A stretch of 64,000 nucleotides of DNA from Arthrobacter sp. EpRS71. Its GTDB lineage: Bacteria; Actinomycetota; Actinomycetes; Actinomycetales; Micrococcaceae. How positions within the stretch are numbered: position 1 is the first letter of the stretch; every line of letters starts with the position of its first letter. Where the stretch lies: the NCBI RefSeq assembly GCF_001512285.1, contig NZ_LNUV01000006.1:821159-885158 (forward strand). Reading direction: 5' to 3'. The notes beneath the pieces are model-generated. The model worked only from the letters and a program-made list of their open reading frames with translations, was not told where the DNA came from and did no database searches. Shown piece after piece: positions 51,177 to 59,678 of the stretch. Made by a program: the position numbers and the translations under genes.

Positions 51177-51992
51177 ATGCCCAAGCGCCCCAACCCGGCG
51201 GTGAAGATCGCCCAGGAAACAGCCCATAACGCTGTGTTTGACCAGCAAGGCAACGCCAAGCCCGGAGTGCACAGTGCGTTACTGAAGGCTGTGGAAGTCC
51301 AGCGGCCCCTGGTCCTGGCAAACCTTCGCAGGCTCCAACGCCGGCACCCCAACGATTCACCGGCCCAGCTTGCAGCCAAACTGGAACGCCACTACCTGCT
51401 GGCCATCTCCGGCGGGGGCGCAGCGGTAGGCGCTACCGCCGTCGTGCCTGGCATTGGAACCGCGGCGTCGCTGGGACTATCCGCGCTCGCAACCGTGGGC
51501 TTCCTGGAGACCACCGCGCTCTATGCGTCATCCTTGGCGGAGTTGCACGGTATCCGGCTGACTGATCCCGTTCGAGCTCAAACCATGGTCATGGCCATCA
51601 TGCTGGGAGAAGAAGGCACGTCCATGCTGGGTGCCCTGAGCGGCCAGTCGCTGGGTCGTGGCAAAGGAGTGACCAACGCGTGGGGCCGGACGCTCACCAA
51701 GAAGATTCCTGGAAGTGGATTTGGCGTCATCCGCGACTCCATCCAGCGTGCGTTCCTGAAAAACCTCCTGAAACGGCAAGGTACCGCGTTCCTCGGACGC
51801 GCCCTGCCGTTCGGCGTGGGCGCCGTGGTAGGTGGTGCAGGCAACCTGATGATGGGCCGGGCCGTGGTGTCCACAGCCAAGGAAGCGTTCGGTCCGCTCC
51901 CGGATACCGTACCCGGCGAGCTGCTCCCGAACGCGCCAAAGAATGCCCTGAACACAACGCTGGAAGGCGGTAACGGTGGATCTGAACGCTGA
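51177..51992 (+). CDS. EcsC-like membrane-associated protein
   Basis: 271 residues from ATG 51177, with AAGGAG eight bases before; the open frame upstream to 50760 is unsupported. A hydrophobic Gly/Ala-rich helix pair (about 78-118: GAAVGATAVVPGIGTAASLG) and a second Gly-rich stretch near 220-245 (PFGVGAVVGGAGNLMMGRAV) recall EcsC-family proteins, which associate with membranes or transporters. The match is by pattern only. Its 3' end overlaps the pxpA GTG start by 17 bases, so the two are cotranscribed. Confidence 0.55.
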   Translation: MPKRPNPAVKIAQETAHNAVFDQQGNAKPGVHSALLKAVEVQRPLVLANLRRLQRRHPNDSPAQLAAKLERHYLLAISGGGAAVGATAVVPGIGTAASLGLSALATVGFLETTALYASSLAELHGIRLTDPVRAQTMVMAIMLGEEGTSMLGALSGQSLGRGKGVTNAWGRTLTKKIPGSGFGVIRDSIQRAFLKNLLKRQGTAFLGRALPFGVGAVVGGAGNLMMGRAVVSTAKEAFGPLPDTVPGELLPNAPKNALNTTLEGGNGGSER

Positions 51993-52725
51993 CCTGGGGG
52001 AGTCTTTTGGCTCCTGGACCATGGGAGACGACGCCTCGATGTTCCGCATCGTGAGCAGCGCAAACGTGGCCTGCGGCTTCCACGCCGGGGATCCCCTCAC
52101 CATGCTGGACAGCTGCCGTGCGGCGTTCGAACTGGATGTCCGCGTCGGCGCCCACGTGGGGTACCGGGACCTGGCTGGCTTCGGACGGCGTTCCCTGGAC
52201 ATGACCTTCGATGAGTTGTTCGGAGATGTGCTCTACCAGCTGGGCGCCTTGGACGGCATGGCCCACGCGGTGGGAGCTTCAGTGGATTACGTGAAGCCCC
52301 ACGGCGCGCTCTACAACAGGATCGTCCGTGACGCTGAGCAGGCCGAAGCCGTAGTGGCGGCCGTCCACGCCTACGATCCCGGGCTGCCGGTCCTGGGTTT
52401 GCCAGGGTCAGCGTGGCTGACGCTCGCTGAGGAATCCGGGCACCCGGTGTTCCGCGAAGCATTCGTGGACCGGGCCTATCTCCCGGACGGGACGCTGGTA
52501 CCGCGCACCCAGGAAGGTGCCGTGCTGCATGACCCAGACGCCGTCGTGGCCCAGGCCGTGCGGCTCGCAACGCGCAAGGAAGTGCTGGCCGTAGACGGAA
52601 CCCTGGTTCCAGTGCAGGCCGATTCGCTGTGCATTCACGGCGATACGCCCGGTGCGGTGAACATGGCTGCTGCGGTTCGGGAGGGCTTGGAGAAGGCCGG
52701 CGTTGAGATTGAAGCGTTCGCATAA
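51976..52725 (+). CDS. pxpA: 5-Oxoprolinase subunit A (LamB/YcsF family)
   Basis: 249 residues. It begins DLNADLGESFGSW, then SANVACGFHAGDP, VGAHVGYRDLAGFGRR, YVKPHGALYN and the final CIHGDTPGAVNMAAAVR, all conserved in PxpA. With PxpB and PxpC it forms the ATP-dependent enzyme that opens pyroglutamate (5-oxoproline) to glutamate. GTG start inside the end of the EcsC-like gene. Here pxpB is absent and pxpC is decayed, so PxpA cannot work with a local partner and must either use subunits encoded elsewhere or be on its way to loss. Confidence 0.93.
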   Translation: MDLNADLGESFGSWTMGDDASMFRIVSSANVACGFHAGDPLTMLDSCRAAFELDVRVGAHVGYRDLAGFGRRSLDMTFDELFGDVLYQLGALDGMAHAVGASVDYVKPHGALYNRIVRDAEQAEAVVAAVHAYDPGLPVLGLPGSAWLTLAEESGHPVFREAFVDRAYLPDGTLVPRTQEGAVLHDPDAVVAQAVRLATRKEVLAVDGTLVPVQADSLCIHGDTPGAVNMAAAVREGLEKAGVEIEAFA

Positions 52726-52760
52726 ATCCGTCTCCGTAAACCAGTGACTGGGGAGGTCCG

Positions 52761-53565
52761 ATGGGTGCCGTAGTGGTGGAGCCGGGGTCAAACACGCTGA
52801 TCCTCGGTCAGGAGCACGTATTGGACCGCGCGTCCATGCACTTGGCCAATGCCCTCTTGGGTAACCCGGACTCCGCCGCCGGACTTGAGGTGTTGCTGGG
52901 CGGGCTGAAGCTGAGGTTCGTGACGGGCTCGGCCGTGGCGGTCACCGGCGCCGAGGGCATGGTGACCCTCAACGGCAAGGAACTTCCACTGAACATAGCG
53001 GTTCGGGTCTCTCCTGGAGCGGTGCTTGAGTTCGGCCCCGCCCTGTTTGGTCTCCGGTACTACCTGGGGGTCCAAGGCGGAATTTTGGCGCAAGGCGGCA
53101 CAAGAAAAGGTCCTACGCGCTGGTGCGGCTCTGACATTCGGGCGGCCGCTTGGCCATGGTTTCCCCGACGTGAACCACCCCGCCCGGCGTGCTGTGGATC
53201 CGGAACGCCCGGTGGTGGTCCGGGTTTCTCGCGGGCCTCAGGCATCGAATTTCGACGCCGGCACGTGGCTTCGATTGACCAGTGAACCTTGGATTCTCTC
53301 GCCGAAATCGGATCGGGTGGGTGCGCGGCTGACGGGTCGTCCACTTGACGTTGCCGCTGCTTCCCTGCATGCCGGTGCTGAAGAACGCCAGCGCCAACCG
53401 CTGGTATCGGGCTCTGTCCTGCTGCCGCCGTCGGGCCTTCCCGTTGTTGCCCTGGCCGGCCACCCGGATACTGCCGAGTCGCCGGTGATCGCAGTAGTCC
53501 GGGACGAGGACGTGGACCTGATCGGCCAAGCCAGGCCGGGGCAAATGGTGCATCTGTTGGGCTGA
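52761..53565 (+). pseudogene. pxpC: Decayed 5-oxoprolinase subunit C (biotin-carboxyltransferase-like, KipA family)
   Basis: Two frames are needed. The first (52761 to about 53095) has VVVEPGSNTLILGQEHVLDR, LANALLGNPDSAAGLEVLLG and LRYYLGVQGGIL. The second (about 53103-53565) continues VLRAGAALTFGRPLG, PVVVRVSRGPQASNFD, SDRVGARLTGRPLD and LPPSGLPVVALAG, matching the rest of PxpC. At the switch the usual LGSRS segment after GGI is missing, so a deletion accompanies the frameshift. The N-terminal QDLGR-to-PPSGAMD block is also missing, since VEPGSNTLI runs almost straight to LDRAS. The normal GGYP near the end is AESP. At least two deletions make it a pseudogene rather than a sequencing slip. 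Confidence 0.8.
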
Positions 53566-53607
53566 GAAGGGCGAAAGTCAGCGTTGCACTCTCCTGGCCA
53601 GCTCCCT

Positions 53608-54036
53608 CTAGAGTTTCTGTGCCAGCATCACCAGGATCCCGCTGGGGCCGCGAAGATACGTGAGCTTATAGACGTCCTGGTAGTTCGCGACACCGCGCAG
53701 CGGGTGGCATCCGTGCTTGGCGGCTATCTCAAGGGCGTGGTCGATGTCGTCAACCGAGAAAGCCACGCGATGCATGCCGATCTCGTTGGGAAGGGTGGGA
53801 TCCGTTTCTATCGCGTCAGGGTGGAGGTATTCGAAGAGCTCAAGTTGGCCTTGGCCGTCCGGGGTTTGGAGCACCGCAATTTTTGCGTGGTTGCCGTCCA
53901 ACCCCACGGCGGTGTCCGCCCACTCACCGCTGACCGTGTCCCGGCCCAACACTGTGAGCCCCAGATCCGTGAAGAAGGCGATGGTTTCTTCAAGATCCCG
54001 AACGGCAATACCGACGTTCTCCAGTTTGATAGGCAT
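53608..54036 (-). CDS. VOC-family (glyoxalase-like) protein
   Basis: 142 residues, one VOC unit: IKLENVGIAVRDLEETIAFFTDLGL at the start, LQTPDGQGQLELFEYLHPDA in the middle and MHRVAFSVDDIDHALEIAAKHGC then YLRGPSGILVMLAQKL at the end. The glutamate in LELFEY and the His in HRVAF occupy metal-ligand positions. Substrate unknown. Convergent with the pxpC remnant and alone on its strand, apart from the DUF445 gene 40 bp upstream, which may share its transcript. Confidence 0.85.
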   Translation of the reverse strand: MPIKLENVGIAVRDLEETIAFFTDLGLTVLGRDTVSGEWADTAVGLDGNHAKIAVLQTPDGQGQLELFEYLHPDAIETDPTLPNEIGMHRVAFSVDDIDHALEIAAKHGCHPLRGVANYQDVYKLTYLRGPSGILVMLAQKL

Positions 54037-54076
54037 GAGTTGAAGCTACCAAGGCAGACTTCATAGCTCCAGAGAC

Positions 54077-55423
54077 TTACCCAAACAGGAGGTGCGCCAC
54101 CGTGAAGATCGCCAAGCCGGCCAAGGCGCCCACCACGGTTCCGTTGATGCGGATGTACTGGAGGTCCTTGCCCACCTGAAGTTCGATTTTTTGCGATGTT
54201 TCCTCGGCATCCCAGCGGGCCACGGTATCGGAAATGACGCCGGCGATGTCCGAACGGTACGTGTTCACCAGGTACCCGGCAGCGTCGCCAATCCAGGTGT
54301 TGACCTTGCCGGCCAGTTCGTCGTCGTTGACCAGTCGGTGGCCAAAGTCGCGGACGGCGCTCTTGAAGCGCTGGCTCAGTTCGCTGTCGGGATCGTCGAC
54401 GGCGTTGAGCAGCGCAGTCTTCACCGTTCCCCACGTGCGGGACGCCAGTTCACGGACCTCGGGGTCGCCGAGGATCTGGGCCTTGATGGATTCGGCGCGC
54501 TCGATCATGGCGGGATCGTGTTGCAGGTCCTGGGCAAGATCTGCGAGGTAGGCGTCGATCGACTGCCGTACCTGGTGGTTCTGGTCTGCCTGCACTGCAC
54601 GAACGAATTTGGACAGTTCCACGTACACGCGGTCACCCACCAAACCGTCAACGAACGTGGGCACCCAGAGGGGCGAGCGATCCGAGACGAGCCTGTTAAC
54701 CGTTGCATGGTTGGCGTCCACCCAGTCGGCCGCGCGGTCAACCAGGAGGTCAACCAAGGTGTGGTGGTGGCCGTCAGCGAAGATGCGCTCGGCCATCCGG
54801 CCCACGGGCGGTCCCCAGGGCGGGGTGAGCAGGTGCTTGCGGACCATGCCTTCGATCACCGACTGGACGTCGTCGTCGTTCAGAACTGTGAACGCACCCC
54901 GTATCACCGCGCCGCCTTCTTTGGCTACGCGCTCTGCCCCGCCAGGTGCTGACAACCAGGTGCCTGCCTTGCGGGCAATGTCGATGCTGGCCAACTTTTC
55001 CTGCACAACCTCTTGGGACAGGAAGTTGCTCTCGACGAAGTCGCTGAGCGATTCGCCGATCTGGTCCTTTCGACGCGGAATGATGGCGGTGTGCGGGATT
55101 TTCAGGCCCATGGGGTACTTGAACAGTGCCGTGACGGCGAACCAGTCGGCCAGTGCACCCACCATGCCGCCTTCGGCCGCCGCACGGACGTATTCAAGCC
55201 ACGGGTACTGCTTCTGGAACGCGAACGCCACCGTGAAGATCACCGCCATGGCGATCAGCAGAGCCAAGGCCAGCCGTTTCATGCGGAGCAACGCAGCCGC
55301 TTTTTCCATGTCGCCAGCGGAAGGTTCGACGACGGTGGAGGCACCTCGCTTGGGCACGGCACCAGCGAGAGGAGTGGGGGTGGTGAGGTCTTCGGCCGGG
55401 ATTTGTTCAGAGTTCACCTGCAT
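54077..55423 (-). CDS. DUF445-family membrane-anchored protein
   Basis: 448 residues. After a polar N-terminus of 45 residues, one helix (about 50-68) precedes AAAEGGMVGALADWFAVTALFKYPMGLKIPHTAIIPRRKDQIGESLSDFVESNFL, the DUF445 signature. A long helical region follows and a final hydrophobic helix (GALAGLAIFTVAHLLFG) ends the protein. Bacillus YheB belongs to the family. Role unknown; both ends appear membrane-bound with a large soluble loop between. Divergent from the glycerophosphodiesterase gene. Confidence 0.87.
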   Translation of the reverse strand: MQVNSEQIPAEDLTTPTPLAGAVPKRGASTVVEPSAGDMEKAAALLRMKRLALALLIAMAVIFTVAFAFQKQYPWLEYVRAAAEGGMVGALADWFAVTALFKYPMGLKIPHTAIIPRRKDQIGESLSDFVESNFLSQEVVQEKLASIDIARKAGTWLSAPGGAERVAKEGGAVIRGAFTVLNDDDVQSVIEGMVRKHLLTPPWGPPVGRMAERIFADGHHHTLVDLLVDRAADWVDANHATVNRLVSDRSPLWVPTFVDGLVGDRVYVELSKFVRAVQADQNHQVRQSIDAYLADLAQDLQHDPAMIERAESIKAQILGDPEVRELASRTWGTVKTALLNAVDDPDSELSQRFKSAVRDFGHRLVNDDELAGKVNTWIGDAAGYLVNTYRSDIAGVISDTVARWDAEETSQKIELQVGKDLQYIRINGTVVGALAGLAIFTVAHLLFG

Positions 55424-55473
55424 TAGCCCAGCGTAGCCCCCGGGAGTGCAGCGGGGTGGGCTAACGTGTCTGC

Positions 55474-56361
55474 ATGACTAGCGACGACTTCGCCCCAAGC
55501 CGGCCCAAGGTCTACGCCCACCGCGGTGCCAGTGCAGCCTTTGCCGAGCACACCAGGGCCGCCTATCTGAAGGCCATTGCCGACGGTGCCGACGGTGTGG
55601 AGTGCGACGTCCACCTGACCCGGGACCAACATGTTGTGCTGCTGCACGACGCGAACCTGGACCGGACTTCCACTGGCACGGGCCCGGTGGGTGAACACAC
55701 CCTGGAGCAGCTCCGGGCGTTGGATTTCTCGTCGTGGAAGGGTGCGCGGATTCCGGACGCGTATGGGGGAGTGTCCGATCAATTCCTGACGTTGCCGGAG
55801 CTGCTGGACATCCTCCGCGCTGCAGGGCGCGACATTGGTTTGGCTATTGAACTCAAGCACCCCAGCCCGTACGGGCTGAAACTGGAGGACCGTGTTCTTG
55901 CCCTGCTGGAGGAGGAAGGCTGGACGCCTGGGGAGTCCCGGCTGGAGAACATCCGGATCTCCTTCATGAGCTTTGATACTGACTCCGTTCAGCGCCTGTT
56001 GCAGAGCGTTCCCAAGGAATACATCTGCCAGTTGGTGGATGACTTCACCGTGAAAGAGATCCGGCAGGAGCTCGGTCTCGGGTTCCTGACGGGCGGGGCG
56101 GTGGCAAACGTCATGCGGGCAACCCAGCTCGAGGCCGAACGGGTCCTGGATGCAGGTGAAGTTCATCTTGCCGGTCCGGGTATTGACTACATCCGGGAGC
56201 ACGCGCGCAACGTTCAGCGCTGGTTGGAGGCGGGGCGGGTCTTCCGGGTGTGGACCGTTGACTCGGAGAAGGACGTGGCCCTGTGCCAGGGCCTTGGCAT
56301 CCATGAAATCACCACCAACAAGCCGGCGCAGGTGCTCGCACAGCTGATGGTGTCCAACTAG
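55474..56361 (+). CDS. Glycerophosphodiester phosphodiesterase
   Basis: 295 residues, a GDPD TIM barrel. VYAHRGASAAFAEHTRAAYLKAIADGADGVECDVHLTRDQHVVLLHDANLDRTSTG holds the HRG pair, the acid residues EHT/ECD and the second His of HD; IGLAIELKHP carries a third acidic ligand. The C-terminus VFRVWTVDSEKDVALCQGLGIHEITTNKP is typical. It splits glycerophosphodiesters to glycerol 3-phosphate and an alcohol. No signal peptide, so cytoplasmic. It stands alone. Confidence 0.92.
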   Translation: MTSDDFAPSRPKVYAHRGASAAFAEHTRAAYLKAIADGADGVECDVHLTRDQHVVLLHDANLDRTSTGTGPVGEHTLEQLRALDFSSWKGARIPDAYGGVSDQFLTLPELLDILRAAGRDIGLAIELKHPSPYGLKLEDRVLALLEEEGWTPGESRLENIRISFMSFDTDSVQRLLQSVPKEYICQLVDDFTVKEIRQELGLGFLTGGAVANVMRATQLEAERVLDAGEVHLAGPGIDYIREHARNVQRWLEAGRVFRVWTVDSEKDVALCQGLGIHEITTNKPAQVLAQLMVSN

Positions 56362-56459
56362 GTCGCAGATCAGGTCGTTCTGGAGCCTCAGAACGGCCTG
56401 ATCTGCTACTTACTTGGGTCCGGCTTTGGGCGCCACCCTGCTTGTGATTGAGTGGTCTC

Positions 56460-56894
56460 ATGTCTTTTCGCTGGTCAGCCCAAGCAACCCGAACCACCTC
56501 AGCAGTAGCTCTAAGCGCACTGCTCCTGGCCAGCGCCGCGAAGCACTTCCGCACGCCCAAGTTCTATTACCCGGTGGTGCCGGATTATCTGTGCCGCAAG
56601 GATGAGCCGGGGAGCCGTCCCAACGGTCCCTTGGCAGTTATGTCCCGCGAGGAATGGGTCGCATCCTCGGGCCTGCTTGAGGTGACTGCCGCCGTCGGAC
56701 TTTTGATCCCTGCCACGCGCCGGGTGGCCGCAGACGCCACCACTGCGATGTTCACCGCATTCCTTGCCGGGCATATAGATGCACTTCGGCGCGCCTACGG
56801 TCCGAAGGGGACAGCTGCCGAGCGGCGTATCCACACCGTTCGTTTGCCTTTGCAGATTCCACTCATCCTGTGGTCGTGGAGCCTGCGGAAATGA
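56460..56894 (+). CDS. DoxX-like small membrane protein
   Basis: 144 residues from ATG 56460; the frame is open to 56448. A DoxX-type four-helix layout: ALSALLLASAAKHF, then REEWVASSGLLEVTAAVGLLIPATRRVAADATTAMFTAFLAGHIDALR and a last helix PLQIPLILWSWSL. DoxX proteins act in redox or sulfur metabolism or as simple membrane proteins; no partner here says which. The stop overlaps the azlC start in ATGA, suggesting coupled translation with AzlCD. Confidence 0.7.
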   Translation: MSFRWSAQATRTTSAVALSALLLASAAKHFRTPKFYYPVVPDYLCRKDEPGSRPNGPLAVMSREEWVASSGLLEVTAAVGLLIPATRRVAADATTAMFTAFLAGHIDALRRAYGPKGTAAERRIHTVRLPLQIPLILWSWSLRK

Positions 56895-57649
56895 GCGGAG
56901 GTCCGGCTCCCTTGAAACTGCGGGAGTCCCCGGCGTTCAAGGTGGCACTGTCCCTCAGTATCGCAACCGGTCTATACGGCGTGTCATTTGGAGCCTTGGC
57001 CGTGGCATCGGGGTTCGACTTCTGGCAGACGATGGTGCTGAGCCTCCTGCTGTTCAGCGGAGGTTCGCAGTTCGCCTTCATCGGCGTCGTTGCCGGCGGT
57101 GGATCCGGGGTGGCGGCCATGACGGCCAGTGCGCTGCTGGGGCTTCGCAACGGCATCTACGGAATGCAGATCAACGCCATGCTCCGCCCCGGCGGGTGGA
57201 AACGTTATGTTTCCGCGCATGTAACCATCGATGAATCGACGGCGACGGCGTCAGGCCAGTCTGATCCCGACGAGCAACGACGCGGGTTCTGGACAGCCGG
57301 AATCGGCATATTCATTTTGTGGAATATCTTTACGGCTATTGGTGCGCTGGCCGGTGACGCCATGGGCGATCCCAAACAATGGGGCTTGGATGGTGCTGCG
57401 GTTGCGGCGTTCCTGGCCCTGCTGTGGCCACGACTAAGGGGTCGCGAACCCTGGGCGATTGCCGCCGCCTGTGCCCTTGCCACCATCGTGGCCGTGCCAT
57501 TCGTTCCGTCGGGTGTTCCCATCCTTGTGGCGGCAGTAGTGGCCGGCGTGATCGGCTGGTTCAGCCACGCACGCATGGATGAAGGCCTGGAACCGGACGT
57601 AGATCCGTACGCGGAGAAGCACCGGCGCGAACACGGGGGCAGGAAATGA
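56891..57649 (+). CDS. azlC: AzlC-family branched-chain amino-acid exporter, large subunit
   Basis: 252 residues from ATG 56891. About seven membrane helices: FKVALSLSIATGLYGVSFGALAVASGF, LLLFSGGSQFAFIGVVAGGGS and LLGLRNGIYGMQINAML, the AzlC core, then ESTATASGQSDPDEQRRGFWTAG. AzlC with AzlD exports branched-chain amino acids or analogues (BrnFE-like). Start overlaps the DoxX-like stop, and its own stop overlaps azlD, so all three are coupled. No Lrp-type regulator is adjacent. Confidence 0.9.
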   Translation: MSGGPAPLKLRESPAFKVALSLSIATGLYGVSFGALAVASGFDFWQTMVLSLLLFSGGSQFAFIGVVAGGGSGVAAMTASALLGLRNGIYGMQINAMLRPGGWKRYVSAHVTIDESTATASGQSDPDEQRRGFWTAGIGIFILWNIFTAIGALAGDAMGDPKQWGLDGAAVAAFLALLWPRLRGREPWAIAAACALATIVAVPFVPSGVPILVAAVVAGVIGWFSHARMDEGLEPDVDPYAEKHRREHGGRK

Positions 57650-57957
57650 ACCTCTGGCTGTGGATACTCATTGCCTGCGCCCTGGCATACCTGACCAAGC
57701 TGGTGGGCTACTTCGTCCCGGCCAAGCTGCTGGAAAGCCCGCGGATCATGCACGTTGCCGGCACCATGACCATTGGCCTGCTGGCATCCCTCACCGTGGT
57801 GAACGCCGTGGCGTCAGGACAAGGCCTGGTCCTTGATGCCCGCATAGGTGCCTTGGTGGCCGCCGGCGTCGCCCTTTGGCTCCGTGCGCCGTTCCTCGTC
57901 GTCGTGATTTCAGGCGCAGCAGCCGCAGCATTGCTGCGGCTGCTGGGTTGGGGCTAG
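57646..57957 (+). CDS. azlD: AzlD-family branched-chain amino-acid exporter, small subunit
   Basis: 103 residues with four short helices: LWLWILIACALAYLTKLVGYFVP, IMHVAGTMTIGLLASLTVVNA, and two more ending RLLGWG. Partner of the upstream AzlC. A 12-bp direct repeat GGTTGGGGCTAG occurs at 57946-57957 and 57964-57975; the first copy carries the azlD TAG stop and the second the last codons of the convergent DUF5684-like gene, so a small tandem duplication shaped this junction. Confidence 0.9.
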   Translation: MNLWLWILIACALAYLTKLVGYFVPAKLLESPRIMHVAGTMTIGLLASLTVVNAVASGQGLVLDARIGALVAAGVALWLRAPFLVVVISGAAAAALLRLLGWG

Positions 57958-57971
57958 TTACCTGGTTGGGG

Positions 57972-58502
57972 CTAGCGGTACTGCTGACCACTGGGTTGTT
58001 GCACCGGCGGTTGCTGTACAGGCGGCTGCTGCATCGGCGCCTGGGCGTAGCCTTGCGGGTACGGGTGGGCATAACCCTGCGGGTAAGCCACGAATTGCTG
58101 CCCGGCAGCAGGTCCGAGGTAGCGTGCGGAGCCGTATGAAAGCATAGGCACGAAAACCACCGGCAACAGGACCAGGCCAACTGTGTAGCCTGCGTCCTTT
58201 CCAAATGATTTTGCGAGGTCGTTCATGGACACGATGCTGAAGTAGATGCCTGCGAACGGGATGAAGAAGAGCAGGTACCAGTACCAGGGGCGGCCCGCGA
58301 TTTCCAAGAGCTTTATTCCGTTGTAGACCGGCACAAAGGCACCCCACGCGGGCCGGCCGGACTTGGTGAAGATTCCCATGTAGAGCACGCCGACGATTGC
58401 GAAAATCACCGCAAAGTAGATCACCATGAACAGCAGGCCAAGGCCGACCGCTAGTGCGGAATCGGCTCCGCTGGAAGAGTATGAGCTCAGGGGAATATTC
58501 AT
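57972..58502 (-). CDS. DUF5684-like membrane protein with Gln/Pro-rich tail
   Basis: 176 residues with four helices (about 17-45, 70-88, 105-122) including RPAWGAFVPVYNGIKLLEIAGRPWYWYLLFFIPFAGIYF, the mark of a small actinobacterial family whose members sit near signal peptidases or phage-shock genes. The C-terminal 45 residues are a repeat-like YPQGYAHPYPQGYAQ and three QQPP(V)QQ units, probably disordered. Function unknown. Codes opposite to azlD, stop to stop, 14 bp apart. Confidence 0.72.
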   Translation of the reverse strand: MNIPLSSYSSSGADSALAVGLGLLFMVIYFAVIFAIVGVLYMGIFTKSGRPAWGAFVPVYNGIKLLEIAGRPWYWYLLFFIPFAGIYFSIVSMNDLAKSFGKDAGYTVGLVLLPVVFVPMLSYGSARYLGPAAGQQFVAYPQGYAHPYPQGYAQAPMQQPPVQQPPVQQPSGQQYR

Positions 58503-58583
58503 GCAACTGACCCTACGGTCCCCTTGGCGGTCCCGCCATGGGCAGGAGTCACCATCGGCAGCTATCGGGCAGGGCGTTGGTGC

Positions 58584-59213
58584 CTAGACTGCCTCAGAAA
58601 AGGTCATCCCAGGGATACCCGACTGTTCCGGAAGCGGCCGTGACGGGCGCTCCGTGCGGATGGCGTCCTCGATCAGCGCCACAGGACGCTTCCAGGCTTC
58701 AGACCCCGGTTCCATGGTGTCCACTGCACCGATCAGCATGGCCACCAAGCGGACCATGTCCTCGATGGTGATATCGCGTCGCAGGGAACCCTGCCCTTGG
58801 CCTCGCTCAAGAAGGACGGCCATGGAGCCGATCAGTCCACCGGTGATGCCTACGAGGAGCCCGCGTCGGCCGGCGACGGCGTCCAGGAGGTTGGCGTCAT
58901 CGCTGGCAACCTTCATGACGGCGTCGATGACGTTAATCAGGCCCTCCGCAGCGTCCATGCCCTCGAGGGCAGACTGGGCTACCGGGTCCACGTGCAATCG
59001 GAGTTGACGTGAGAGTGCCGCGAGGACCAATTGCTCTTTGTCCGAGAAGTTGCGGAACAGTGTTGCGGGGCCAACTCCAGCGGTGGCGGCGATGGTCTGA
59101 AGGGGTACTTCGGGGCCGTGCTCGCGGAAGCACTGCCGGGCGGCGGTGATGATTTTGTCCACATTGCGTGCGGCGTCGGCCCTGAGGGGCTTGCGTTCAG
59201 AGGGCTGTTCCAT
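58584..59213 (-). CDS. TetR/AcrR-family regulator
   Basis: 209 residues from ATG 59213; the frame is open to 59297. HTH: KIITAARQCFREHGPEVPLQTIAATAGVGPATLFRNFSDKEQLVLAAL, the canonical TetR layout. The ligand domain (about 70-190) holds LINVIDAVMKVASDDANLLDAVAGR. Divergent from the thiamine-binding gene (92 bp). No exporter is adjacent, so its target is unclear. Confidence 0.88.
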   Translation of the reverse strand: MEQPSERKPLRADAARNVDKIITAARQCFREHGPEVPLQTIAATAGVGPATLFRNFSDKEQLVLAALSRQLRLHVDPVAQSALEGMDAAEGLINVIDAVMKVASDDANLLDAVAGRRGLLVGITGGLIGSMAVLLERGQGQGSLRRDITIEDMVRLVAMLIGAVDTMEPGSEAWKRPVALIEDAIRTERPSRPLPEQSGIPGMTFSEAV

Positions 59214-59305
59214 GCTTGTCAGGGTAGCAACGGAGCGCCGCGCGTCCGTTGTTACGCGGGAGTACGTTGTTATATGACAAACCGGCACGTGAAACACTGG
59301 ATTTC

Positions 59306-59638
59306 ATGTTGCTTGCATTCTCAGTCGCGCCTTCGGGCCAGCCCGCTTCCGCCGCCAACGGCGGACCCACCCCCGACGCCTCCGTGCATGATGCCGTGGC
59401 TGCCGCGGTCAAGATCGTCCGCGAGTCCGGATTGCCCAACCACACGGACTCCATGTTCACCACCATTGAGGGCGAATGGGACGAGGTGTTCGACGTCGTC
59501 AAGCGCGCCACCGAGGCAGTCGGCCGCTATGGAAGCCGCGTCTCCCTGGTGATCAAGGCGGACATCCGCCCCGGGTACAGCGGCGAGTTGACCGGCAAGG
59601 TTGAACGGCTCGAAGACGCCATTTCCGCAACGGACTAG
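59306..59638 (+). CDS. Thiamine-binding (MTH1187/YkoF-like) protein
   Basis: 110 residues from ATG 59306; the frame is open to 59249 without support. One ferredoxin-like unit of the MTH1187 family: MLLAFSVAPSGQ, ASVHDAVAAAVKIVRESGLPNHTDSMFTTIEGEWDEVFDVVKRATEAV and VSLVIKADIRPGYSGEL. Relatives bind thiamine or hydroxymethylpyrimidine and usually assemble as tetramers. A thiamine-binding role is likely but unproven; no thi genes or TPP riboswitch are adjacent. Confidence 0.8.
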   Translation: MLLAFSVAPSGQPASAANGGPTPDASVHDAVAAAVKIVRESGLPNHTDSMFTTIEGEWDEVFDVVKRATEAVGRYGSRVSLVIKADIRPGYSGELTGKVERLEDAISATD

Positions 59639-59678
59639 ATCCTTCCCCCAAGGTACGGTGAGTGCCAGACTGGGGGCC

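Noticed and set aside
53026..53565. Independent second gene after the pxpC start
   Set aside because: It is the continuation of PxpC in another frame; its first about 26 codons overlap the upstream part out of frame and match nothing.
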